DNA of 64,000 nt. Source: Bacillus smithii. GTDB taxonomy: Bacteria > Bacillota > Bacilli > Bacillales > DSM-4216. The translations under genes and the position numbers were made by a program. Shown in pieces: positions 40,372 through 48,050 of the stretch (position 1 is its first letter; each line of letters opens with the position of its first letter). The stretch is from NCBI RefSeq assembly GCF_001050115.1, contig NZ_CP012024.1, positions 2,398,001 to 2,462,000 of the forward strand, written 5' to 3'. The notes under the pieces were generated by a model. It was not told the DNA's origin. It searched no databases and was given only the letters and a program-made list of their open reading frames with translations.

Positions 40372-40702
40372 GGTTCTCACTCCTTTGATTCAAAATATGA
40401 TCGACTGCAACCTTCAGGTCCATCCAATTTTCTTTAAATTCTTCCAACTGTTGTCGCCCTGAATCGGTCAACCGGTAATATTTTCGTTTTGGACCGTTCG
40501 GAGAATCTTTCAGAGTTCCAGAAATAAGATTCTCTTTTTGCATGCGCAGAAGCACCGGATAAATGCTTCCTTCACTCACAAACGTCAATCCATACTCGAC
40601 CAGCTTCATGCTTAATTCATACCCATAAATTTCTTCACGGGCAATCACCGCCAAAATACATCCTTCTAAAACTCCTTTCAGCAATTGACTTTTTAATGAC
40701 AA
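40337..40702 (-). CDS. PadR-family transcriptional regulator
   Basis: A 121-aa winged-helix repressor of the short (PadR-s2) type: LKGVLEGCILAVIA at the N-terminus, EEIYGYELSMKL, the recognition region EGSIYPVLLRMQKENLI and the beta wing GPKRKYYRLTDSGRQQL. Two palindromes on its own promoter (40774-40786 and 40813-40825) suggest autorepression. It overlaps the membrane partner gene by 35 bp. Confidence 0.93.
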   Translation of the reverse strand: MSLKSQLLKGVLEGCILAVIAREEIYGYELSMKLVEYGLTFVSEGSIYPVLLRMQKENLISGTLKDSPNGPKRKYYRLTDSGRQQLEEFKENWMDLKVAVDHILNQRSENHDSRRDDPSKQ

Positions 40703-40773
40703 AGATCATTCACCACACATTCCTCTATCTTGCCAAAACTTAGGAAGATCAGAACCATGATCAAACACGGTAT

Positions 40774-40825
40774 CTTGTTAAACAAGTTACCTAACCAAAA
40801 AAAGATACTGACTTGCAAAACAAGG
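40774..40825. promoter_or_regulatory. two palindromic operators, likely PadR sites
   Basis: CTTGTTAAACAAG at 40774-40786, extended to GTAtCTTGT...ACAAGtTAC, and CTTGCAAAACAAG at 40813-40825, extended by GATACTGA/GTTACTA on its flanks. They share the half-site CTTG/CAAG with outer TAC and lie between the promoter and padR. Confidence 0.65.
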
Positions 40826-40836
40826 TAGTAACTTGA

Positions 40837-40865
40837 GTATACCAACACAAACGTAAGAAATCAAG
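40837..40865 (-). promoter_or_regulatory. sigma-A promoter of padR and its partner
   Basis: TTGATT (40860-40865), spacer of 17, TATACT (40837-40842) on the minus strand. The proximal palindrome begins about 12 bases after the -10, over the transcription start. Confidence 0.65.
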
Positions 40866-41001
40866 ATTCATTTTTACTAAACCGGAAAAATTTGTAATCA
40901 CATGGTTGGATAGTCGCTTTCATATAAAAGTAATTGGTATTCCAATAGACAAACTGATTATCACATGCATATTTATTTATTCTAAACTACTTTTAAATAA
41001 A

Positions 41002-41050
41002 AAAAGCCGGCATCCCACTAAGATTTATTCCTTATGGGGTACCGACTTTT
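41002..41050 (-). terminator. terminator after the beta-helix gene
   Basis: Minus-strand arms AAAGTCGGTACCCCATAAGG and TTAGTGGGATGCCGGCTTT pair with one or two mismatches and run into TTTTTTT. Confidence 0.75.
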
Positions 41051-41077
41051 AGCTTGTTGAAAGAGAAAAAAGAAAAG

Positions 41078-42256
41078 CTATTTTACTTGTTTTTTGACTT
41101 TCATCCAGTCTTTTCCTAATATATGGCGGTTTCCGTTTGTTAGACGAATCCATTCTTCGACAAATGGTTTGCCTTTAGCCAGTTGTTTAGCGGCATCTGC
41201 GTTATGAACAATATCTCCTTTTTGATAGGTGCCGCTTTGGGGCATGGATGATTTCACAAAATGCCTTGTGTCTCCTTCCATCCAAAAATATCGTTCATTA
41301 TTGTATTGCCGTACGATCGGGATCACAGGATGGATGGGAAAGTAATCATCCGTTCGAAACAGCCTGTCTTCCATATAAAAATTATCCGCTTTGATACTCG
41401 CTTTGTTTTCGATTGTAGAGGTCCCGTAAAATTTTCGTAAACGAGGGGATCCGATAACGTTATTTTTTCTTTCACGAAAACCGTCCATGACGATGTTGGC
41501 GTTATTCCCTACGGAAAGAATGGAGTAATTCGGCGCTTTCTTTTCATCGAATCGGCTGTAGACAAGAGATGTGTTTCGGATAGTGGTTTTCGAATCTCCG
41601 TCTATATAGAAAAAAGAACCATAGTTTTCACTCGGTTCGTATCCTTCAAAGTGAATGCTGTCGAGATCGATGTTGCTTCCGCTTAGAATGATCCCCTTGC
41701 CGTATAAACCATGTTCGATATTCAACTGCATAATAATCCCATCATCAAATCCTTTTAGTACCATACCGTATTTCGCTTGCAGTTTTGTTTTTTTGTTGTA
41801 GTCATTCCAATTCACCGCATATATATTCGATATGACATTTCCTGTATTTCCCCTGCTTGCCAAATACATGGCGGAGTGACGAAAACGAGTAATACGGATA
41901 TCACGAATAGAGGAAGAATAGAGATGAACTTTGCTGTTTTCACGAAGATAGATGCCGCTAGTATTACTTTCAATATACAATCGTTCCAGAACCGCTCCGT
42001 CTCGTAATCCAGTTTTTAAGTAGATTCCGGTGCCATTGGGAACTTTCTCTTTAGAAGAAGGAAGGGAAGAATGACCGATGTATAAATCAGATATGTATGG
42101 AACGCCACCTGTGATGAGCACAGGCTGAGTGGTGTCCGTTTGAACCAATTTAGATTTGCCTCTTTCCTCACCAATCAGGCGCATATTCTCTTGTTCAATC
42201 GGCCTATTTATGAGGTATGTACCTGGAGGGATTCTCGTTTCATGGCCATCCATCAA
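41078..42256 (-). CDS. right-handed beta-helix (pectate-lyase-like) protein, 5'-truncated by an IS
   Basis: The 392-aa frame reads as a parallel beta-helix protein: ETRIPPGTYLINRPIEQENM resembles the first coil after the usual DTxAIQxAL segment, followed by repeated short strands (VPYISDLYIG, NTSGIYLREN, SKVHLYSSSIRDIRI, IILSGSNIDLDSIHF, KTTIRNTSLV). There is no signal peptide left. The frame stays open upstream through VDFCAIQQSLMDG until the IS1380 inverted repeat at 42312, so the natural start and any signal peptide are lost. The ATG at 42256 has no SD. Likely once a secreted or phage-like polysaccharide-active protein; probably not expressed now. Confidence 0.65.
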   Translation of the reverse strand: MMDGHETRIPPGTYLINRPIEQENMRLIGEERGKSKLVQTDTTQPVLITGGVPYISDLYIGHSSLPSSKEKVPNGTGIYLKTGLRDGAVLERLYIESNTSGIYLRENSKVHLYSSSIRDIRITRFRHSAMYLASRGNTGNVISNIYAVNWNDYNKKTKLQAKYGMVLKGFDDGIIMQLNIEHGLYGKGIILSGSNIDLDSIHFEGYEPSENYGSFFYIDGDSKTTIRNTSLVYSRFDEKKAPNYSILSVGNNANIVMDGFRERKNNVIGSPRLRKFYGTSTIENKASIKADNFYMEDRLFRTDDYFPIHPVIPIVRQYNNERYFWMEGDTRHFVKSSMPQSGTYQKGDIVHNADAAKQLAKGKPFVEEWIRLTNGNRHILGKDWMKVKKQVK

Positions 42257-42311
42257 TGATTGCTGAATCGCACAAAAATCAACCTCTAAATTTTTCCAAT
42301 ATACATTAGGA

Positions 42312-43989
42312 CCTGAATCCGTGATGAATTGAAATCGACTTTGATTTTGTTGTAATTTTGATGGATTGATAATCCATAAAACCCTTTTTATGCTTATGAC
42401 CTATGTCATCTCTATTTCCGAAAATGGAACAAATCTCTTTTTTTAGGTATACGAACCAAAAAAATAGACAAAAAAGCACAGGGAGTGACGTTGGACATCA
42501 GTGCCCGAACATTCGTTCGTTATCTTGCCTCTCTCCATTTCTGATAGACGTTCAGTAGGGGCTCGCTATAGCCACTCCTTCGCGTCCGTTTCATCCAGAT
42601 CTGTCGTGATCGACGGACGAGTCGCCCTGCCATCGTGATCACCGTCTGAATAATCGTCTTGATGCGGCGGCGTTTCACTTTGTGGTGCAACGGATGTCTC
42701 GGATCGCTTAATAGATCTTGTCCAATCAGACGAAGAAGATTGTAAACGAAGGCTCCCATGACCAACACGAGCGCATTCGTTTTCATCTTCCCAGATGGAA
42801 GCCGCTCTAAATCTAAGTCGCTCTTCAGTTCGCTATGAAACTGTTCGCCTGTCGCATGGTCATGATACAACGCGAGCACATCGCTCATTCGAACATGCTC
42901 GTATCCTTTGAGCCGCACCCAATAGCTTTCCACTTCATAATCAGGAACGAGCATCAGCTGTCCATTGCGTTCCATCGTCCGTTCCGTCACTTGGGTGACT
43001 TGAACGTACGTATACGTGTTTCCATCGATCGCTGCCTTCTGTGGAAGGCATAGCTCATAGGTTTGTACTCCTTCGCTTTGTCCATCATCGACACGTTTGC
43101 CCTTTTGCGAAGCGATCTGGAACCAAAGCGCTTTCGATTCTCGGCGTAAGTTTCGCTTGATGACAAAGTCCACGTCTTCCTTTAGGCATACGTGCCCATT
43201 CGCTTCTGCATCGTTTCCTGCATCCATGCGAACAAGCAGACGAGATGAAGTCAGTTGACGAGCTCGACGGATAGCGGTGACTAAAAACGAGGGCATGTTG
43301 TCTTGCACATGTTGTTTCCCTGGACGCAACTCGGCATGAACGAGATCCCCTTCCTTCCCTGCATACGCAAACAACGGTGTAAAACCGTCAAATCCTTTAT
43401 ACGTTCGACTGACTCCTTCTTTTTTCGTATCGGAGTTGTCAAATGGGGAACCATCTATATCAAGGGGAAGCCATGTCGTCTTTCCTTTGGTCCAACAAGG
43501 GGACAAAGTGGCATGTCGTTGAATCAACAGACGTATGGACTCCTCCCAAAGAATCGTTTCGGTCATCGGAAGACAAGCGAGCTGATCGAGTCGTTGTCGC
43601 AAGGTTGGAGAGGAAGGCACGTGCTGAATCCCCATCGATGCCGAAAAGATATCGTCCTGACGATACGCTTCGATATGATCGAAATCCGTTTTTCCTGTGG
43701 CAAGCAAGCCAATCATCGAGCGAATGACATCGCTATGGGAAATGTGCACTTCTCGACGAACCGTTGGAAGCCGAAGTGCGTTTACCCGTTTATCCAGTTT
43801 CGTTCGATGGAGTAAGTAGCCAACGAGAGCAAGCCCAGCACTTGGGGTAATCGCTTCATCTGTCAATACAAACCGAATCGGGAAATCTTTCATCACATCA
43901 CCTACTTGATGAAGAATCGTCAACGTCGTTTTTCCTTATCGTATCAACGGTTTGCGACCATTGTAAAGATGTTTTGTCACGGATTCAGG
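42312..43989 (-). mobile_element. IS1380-family insertion sequence (1678 bp)
   Basis: Perfect 13-bp terminal inverted repeats, CCTGAATCCGTGA at 42312-42324 and TCACGGATTCAGG at 43977-43989, enclose one transposase gene. The flanking bases (ttagga before, ataaga after) do not form the 4-5 bp duplication expected for IS1380 elements. Confidence 0.82.
42520..43893 (-). CDS. IS1380-family transposase
   Basis: DDE transposase of about 457 aa from ATG 43893 (SD AGGTGATG); a TTG ten codons upstream at 43923 is an alternative. The catalytic pattern is visible as WLPLDIDGSPFDNS (first Asp), LLVRMDAGND (second Asp) and HATGEQFHSELKSDLDLERLPSG (Glu). The frame is intact. Confidence 0.92.
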   Translation of the reverse strand: MKDFPIRFVLTDEAITPSAGLALVGYLLHRTKLDKRVNALRLPTVRREVHISHSDVIRSMIGLLATGKTDFDHIEAYRQDDIFSASMGIQHVPSSPTLRQRLDQLACLPMTETILWEESIRLLIQRHATLSPCWTKGKTTWLPLDIDGSPFDNSDTKKEGVSRTYKGFDGFTPLFAYAGKEGDLVHAELRPGKQHVQDNMPSFLVTAIRRARQLTSSRLLVRMDAGNDAEANGHVCLKEDVDFVIKRNLRRESKALWFQIASQKGKRVDDGQSEGVQTYELCLPQKAAIDGNTYTYVQVTQVTERTMERNGQLMLVPDYEVESYWVRLKGYEHVRMSDVLALYHDHATGEQFHSELKSDLDLERLPSGKMKTNALVLVMGAFVYNLLRLIGQDLLSDPRHPLHHKVKRRRIKTIIQTVITMAGRLVRRSRQIWMKRTRRSGYSEPLLNVYQKWREAR

Positions 43990-44082
43990 ATAAGAGTTAT
44001 AAATACCCATTTTCACTTTCTATAGGAATATAATGATTTCGATTTCTTATGATATTTCTCGTAATTTTTCTCTTGTTTACAA

Positions 44083-44095
44083 AAAAGCTTTTGAA
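44083..44095. repeat. 13-bp target duplication, left, IS30 copy B
   Basis: AAAAGCTTTTGAA, repeated at 45465-45477. Confidence 0.8.
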
Positions 44096-44200
44096 GGCTA
44101 GTTGTATAATCAAATGCAACAAGCATAAAAAATGAAAAACCATAGATAAACCACGTATGATTAAGTCGACTAAAACAATATCGATACGGAGGATTTATCT

Positions 44201-45244
44201 ATGGCAATTACTAATTCTACCATAGGAGCTCGGCATTTCAAACACTTAACGGCTTATGACCGTGGGAAAATTGCGGCCTTACACGCTGCTGGTAAGACTC
44301 AACAGGAGATTGCAGATTATGTTGGTTGTCACAAAAGCACCATCTCCCGTGAGTTAAGAAGAGGTACAGTGCCACAAAGAAAAAGCAACGGGAAAATTGT
44401 TCATGTCTATTTTCCAGACACAGGTCAACTTCTCTATGAGAGAAACAGGAAAGCCTGTGGCCGCAAGCTAAAACTAGACGATGCCATCGAGTTTATTAAG
44501 TATGCCGAAACTCAGATCCTTGATAAGAAATGGTCTCCTGATGCGGTATGTGGGAGAGCCAAACGTGATGGGAAATTCAAAGACAAAATGGTTTGCACCA
44601 AGACCCTTTATAACTATATTGATCTAGGACTTATAGGCGTTAAAAACATTGACCTACCTATGAAAATTACCCTGAACACCAAGAAAAAACGTAACCGGAA
44701 GAATAAGAAGATCTTAGGACGCAGTATCGATGAGCGACCAATTGAAGTCAATGAACGCCAAGAGTTTGGTCACTGGGAAATTGATACGGTTATAGGCAAG
44801 AAGACTAAAGATCAGGCCTTATTGACTCTTACTGAGCGCAAAACCCGTAAAGAAATAATTTTGAGAGTGACAGCCAAGGATAGTCTATCCGTTTCAGAAG
44901 TCATATCTCAGTTGAAAGTGTCTTATGGTAATCGGTTCTCTAAAGTGTTTAAAACCATTACGGCTGATAACGGTTCTGAATTTGCTGACCTCGGCCTTAG
45001 TGTTGAAAAAGATCTAACAGAGGTTTATTTTACACACCCTTACACATCCTGTGAACGAGGAACCAACGAGCGTCATAATGGCCTTATTAGGCGCTTCATA
45101 CCAAAGGGGAGACCCATTTCCTCTGTGGCAGACGAAACCATTACCTATGTTGAAAATTGGTGTAACCATCTTCCAAGGAAGATCCTCAATTATCGTACAC
45201 CTGAGGAGTGTTTCCAAATAGAGTTAGCTGGCTTAGCTTCTTAA
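44201..45244 (+). CDS. IS30-family transposase, copy B
   Basis: 347 aa, identical to the product at 33697-34740, with the N-terminal helix-turn-helix and the D-D-E core (HWEIDTVIG, TADNGSEF, NERHNGLIRRF). The ATG at 44201 follows ACGGAGGATTTATCT. No frameshifts. Confidence 0.95.
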   Translation: MAITNSTIGARHFKHLTAYDRGKIAALHAAGKTQQEIADYVGCHKSTISRELRRGTVPQRKSNGKIVHVYFPDTGQLLYERNRKACGRKLKLDDAIEFIKYAETQILDKKWSPDAVCGRAKRDGKFKDKMVCTKTLYNYIDLGLIGVKNIDLPMKITLNTKKKRNRKNKKILGRSIDERPIEVNERQEFGHWEIDTVIGKKTKDQALLTLTERKTRKEIILRVTAKDSLSVSEVISQLKVSYGNRFSKVFKTITADNGSEFADLGLSVEKDLTEVYFTHPYTSCERGTNERHNGLIRRFIPKGRPISSVADETITYVENWCNHLPRKILNYRTPEECFQIELAGLAS

Positions 45245-45278
45245 CCTTAAGCCAGCTAACCCAAAGGGTTGGTTTTTA
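45224..45278 (+). terminator. transposase terminator pair inside IS30 copy B
   Basis: GTTAGCTGGCTTA/TAAGCCAGCTAAC is a perfect 13-bp inverted repeat overlapping the last codons, followed by AACCC-AAA-GGGTT and GGTTTTT. The mirror copy is in copy A. Confidence 0.65.
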
Positions 45279-45299
45279 GCAACTTGACAAAGAGCCTCT

Positions 45300-45369
45300 G
45301 CGGGCATGGCTACCAGCCATGAAGCCAGGTATACGGTACTGGCTGGGCCAACCAGGCTACCATGCCCGC
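45300..45369 (+). repeat. 70-bp cruciform inside the IS30 3' region
   Basis: GCGGGCATGG (45300-45309) and CCATGCCCGC (45360-45369) form a perfect outer stem; nested arms (GCCAGGTA/TACTGGC, CCAGCC/GGCTGG) make a branched structure. It is present in both copies and is not part of the transposase gene. Confidence 0.6.
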
Positions 45370-45464
45370 CACTCCACGTCAAGTTGCGCAGAGTGTCCCG
45401 ATTCTACTTAATCATGGGTTATCTGGTCTTTCAATACTTGTTGCATTTAATATTGCAATTTAAG

Positions 45465-45477
45465 AAAAGCTTTTGAA
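45465..45477. repeat. 13-bp target duplication, right, IS30 copy B
   Basis: AAAAGCTTTTGAA, identical to 44083-44095. Confidence 0.8.
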
Positions 45478-45650
45478 TAAAAATGAATTAACATTTTACG
45501 TTTTAATCCGATAAACACAGATCAAATTGGATCGAGAAAGAAGTTTTCTGAATACCAAAGACGATCCTGTTATTTCTGCTTTTACTAAGGGGATTTTAAA
45601 ACATAGCCAAATCTTATTGAAATTATATAAGTAAGTAACTGCGCAAAAAC

Positions 45651-45697
45651 AAGAGATTGCCCCAAAAGGAAATCCCACCATTTTGAAGCAATCTCTT
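45651..45697. terminator. bidirectional terminator-like hairpin
   Basis: CAAGAGATTGCCCC and the GCAATCTCTT arm enclose about 20 nt, with T tracts on the plus strand. It lies directly after the broken frame at 45720-45940 on the minus strand. Confidence 0.55.
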
Positions 45698-45719
45698 TAT
45701 TCTATTTATATTCTTTTTT

Positions 45720-45940
45720 AACAGATCGAGCTGAATGGGGTAGACTGATAGCTGGTTACAACTTTGCCATTCACCATCCCAAACCACAGATCGATTGAAA
45801 ACGTAATTTGAACATGTGTTTTCCGATCTACGTCACAAATTTCTACTTCAGTTTCTCCCCTTCACTCTATTCTTCTTTCCAAAACATTCCTTCGTTATGA
45901 GACGGGCTTTTCCTTCAAAACGATGCATACCGTAAACAAA
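45720..45940 (-). pseudogene. possible frameshifted small gene
   Basis: Two overlapping minus-strand frames read like one protein: MHRFEGKARLITKECFGKKN... then, one frame over, ETEVEICDVDRKTHVQITFS ... ending FSSIC before a terminator. Removing one G from the GGGG run near 45859 would join them into about 69 codons. No good SD is seen. In B. subtilis ysmB and ysmA lie around gerE but this does not resemble them clearly. Confidence 0.3.
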
Positions 45941-45944
45941 AAGA

Positions 45945-46500
45945 TAGGACTGGAAGTGTTAAAAAATTCCACATAAGCCAGTCCATTGTTCCTCTTCGAA
46001 AAAACAGCTGCCATCAGATGCACAGCAAATGAATTCTAAAAGGCTACAGCATCTGAAAGAACTGATTTACTTGAATGCTCCATTCTGTTTACCGGCTCTC
46101 AACATCTTTTTAACGAATGTTGATAAAAGGTTCATTTATATTATCCTTACCAACGAAAAGCAGCTGTTCCTCACTTAAATGCAAGTCCTTTGGTGGGTTG
46201 GATTAAGGCATTGATGAATTCTAATACAGATTCAAGATTCATAAAAAGGCATTTGGCCTTGTTTGAAATCATTCATCCATGGTAAACTCAAAAACTTATT
46301 GAATAAACAGCTTCAAAAACTTGCGCATCCAATAATCGTTGGTTGTACAGTGTTAAAATCGTTGAGATCAAACAGATAGATGAAATCACAATGATCAACA
46401 TATCTGTTAATGATCCGAAAAATCACCTATAGTCGTACGTTAACGTATTCAAGTATGGACAGACAGACAACCGGCATGCCCATTGACACGCCGGTCGCCG
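45945..46500. other. about 550-bp stretch before gerE, no gene seen
   Basis: AT-rich DNA with stops in all frames. It may hold decayed remains of genes lost from this position. Confidence 0.4.
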
Positions 46501-46725
46501 CTATAGTTTTAATTCACCCATACGTAGGAGTTCGACTACTGCTTGAGAACGACCTTTGACACCTAATTTTTGCATGGCATTCGAAATATGGTTCCGGACA
46601 GTTTTCTCGCTGATGAATAGTTCTTTGGCGATTTCTTTTGTTGTTTTATCTTGAACCAATAGCTCGAAAACTTCTTTTTCTCTTTTGGTCAGCAATGGTT
46701 TATGTGAAAATTCGCGATCCTTCAA
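46501..46725 (-). CDS. gerE: GerE, late mother-cell transcription regulator
   Basis: LuxR-type DNA-binding protein of 74 aa acting with sigma-K to switch spore coat genes on and off. Almost the whole chain is one helix-turn-helix domain (LLTKREKEVFELLVQDKTTK to EIAKELFISEKTVRNHISN). Length and sequence are those of Bacillus GerE. The start is TTG at 46725 after GGAGGGTAATT. A sigma-K-like promoter lies about 70 bp upstream. Confidence 0.97.
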   Translation of the reverse strand: MKDREFSHKPLLTKREKEVFELLVQDKTTKEIAKELFISEKTVRNHISNAMQKLGVKGRSQAVVELLRMGELKL

Positions 46726-46790
46726 CTATAATTACCCTCCTTGCCTTCGCCAGCTTTAAAACAAAAGGGATGGGTCTAGCGTCGTCATGA

Positions 46791-46818
46791 TATCATATGA
46801 AAAATCCAGCATATCAGT
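46791..46818 (-). promoter_or_regulatory. candidate sigma-K promoter of gerE
   Basis: On the minus strand AC (46817-46818), spacer of 17, CATATGATA (46791-46799), matching the -10 pattern CATAnnnTA exactly. gerE is sigma-K-dependent in B. subtilis. The -35 is only two informative bases. Confidence 0.5.
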
Positions 46819-47211
46819 GACTTCACAAAGGCAAGGGTTGCGAAATAGGCGAAAAATAGTTTTTTCTCCTAAGACATTCGCTTCAGTCTGCCATCAACGT
46901 TCTTTTTTAAGAACAGCATGATCGATCATTGTCCGACAAAAATAATATAATCCCCCACCTGACCATTTTTCTTTCATTGTATTCTTATATGCTCATACTG
47001 CGTTTTTGTGATTCACTTCCAAAATGTGGATTCCATGCAAGGTATTGTTTTAGCTCAAGTGATTAAATATGGTATAAAATCCTTTCCAAAAAATTCTCAT
47101 CATCAAAAGAAAAGGGCATTCTCATCTCACCATATAAAATTCACATATGAATCTGACTAACTCTCGCTTATTAAGGCAATATGATCTATTCTGGACTTTA
47201 GGTCTGTAAAA
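46819..47211. other. spacer between the sdh terminator and gerE, no gene seen
   Basis: About 390 bp without a supported frame on either strand. The place of B. subtilis ysmA (gerE-ysmA-sdhB) is empty. Confidence 0.45.
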
Positions 47212-47240
47212 AAAGCCTCCAACACTTGGTTGAAGGCTTT
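47212..47240 (-). terminator. sdhCAB terminator
   Basis: Minus-strand AAGCCTTCAACC and GGTTGGAGGCTT-type arms followed by TTTTTTT, about 20 bases after the sdhB stop. Confidence 0.75.
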
Positions 47241-47259
47241 TGAGGCTTTTGGAAAGACA

Positions 47260-48027
47260 TTACACCATATAATCGCTTCCGAAGAATTTTTTAAAGGAAT
47301 GGATGGTCGTTTCTCTATTTAGCGCCGCAATGGAAGTTGTGAGCGGGATGCCTTTCGGGCATGCTTGTACACAGTTTTGCGCATTTCCGCAGTTTGCAAG
47401 ACCGCCATCCCCCATGATAGCATCAAGACGTTCGTCTTTGTGCATAGCACCGGTTGGATGAGCGTTAAATAACCGTACTTGTGACAGTGGAGCAGGTCCC
47501 ATAAAGTTTGAATGACTGTTAACGTTTGGGCACGCTTCTAAACAAACACCACAAGTCATGCATTTTGCCAATTCATAAGCCCATTGGCGTTTTTTCTCAG
47601 GCATCCGTGGGCCAGGTCCAAGATCCCAAGTTCCATCAATTGGAATCCAAGCTTTCACTTTTTTCAACGAATCAAACATACGGCTGCGATCGATTTGCAA
47701 ATCGCGAATAACCGGAAATGTTTTCATCGGCGCAAGACGAACAGGTTGTTCCAATTTGTCGATCAAAGCAGCACATGCTTGACGCGGTTTTCCATTGATC
47801 ACCATCGAACAAGCTCCGCACACTTCTTCCAAACAGTTCATATCCCAAGCAACCGGAGTTGTTTTTTCCCCTTTAGCATTGACCGGATTGCGGCGAATTT
47901 CCATTAAGCAGGAAATGACATTCAAATTCGGACGATAAGGAATTTCAAATTCTTCTTCATAAGGGGCTGAATCCGGATTATCCTGGCGAGTTATAATTAA
48001 GCGGATCGTTTTCTTTTCACTCATCAT
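47260..48027 (-). CDS. sdhB: succinate dehydrogenase iron-sulfur subunit
   Basis: Electron-transfer subunit of complex II. The 255-aa protein has the [2Fe-2S] cysteines (CLEEVCGACSM...C near 65-85), then two ferredoxin-like clusters, CMTCGVCLEACP near 157 and NCVQACPKG near 213. It follows sdhA by 23 bp and ends the sdhCAB operon. Confidence 0.98.
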   Translation of the reverse strand: MMSEKKTIRLIITRQDNPDSAPYEEEFEIPYRPNLNVISCLMEIRRNPVNAKGEKTTPVAWDMNCLEEVCGACSMVINGKPRQACAALIDKLEQPVRLAPMKTFPVIRDLQIDRSRMFDSLKKVKAWIPIDGTWDLGPGPRMPEKKRQWAYELAKCMTCGVCLEACPNVNSHSNFMGPAPLSQVRLFNAHPTGAMHKDERLDAIMGDGGLANCGNAQNCVQACPKGIPLTTSIAALNRETTIHSFKKFFGSDYMV

Positions 48028-48050
48028 TATGTCGCCTCTTTCTCCATAGT

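Larger units (their letters stand above)
44096..45464 (+). mobile_element. IS30-family insertion sequence, copy B (1369 bp)
   Basis: Same length and, as far as I compared, same sequence as copy A in opposite orientation, flanked by a different perfect 13-bp direct repeat. Ends read GGCTAGTTGTATAATCAAAT and, inward from the other side, CTTAAATTGCAATATTAAAT. Confidence 0.93.

Noticed and set aside
42307-43994. Target duplication of the IS1380 element
   Set aside because: The flanks ttagga and ataaga do not match over 4-5 bases.
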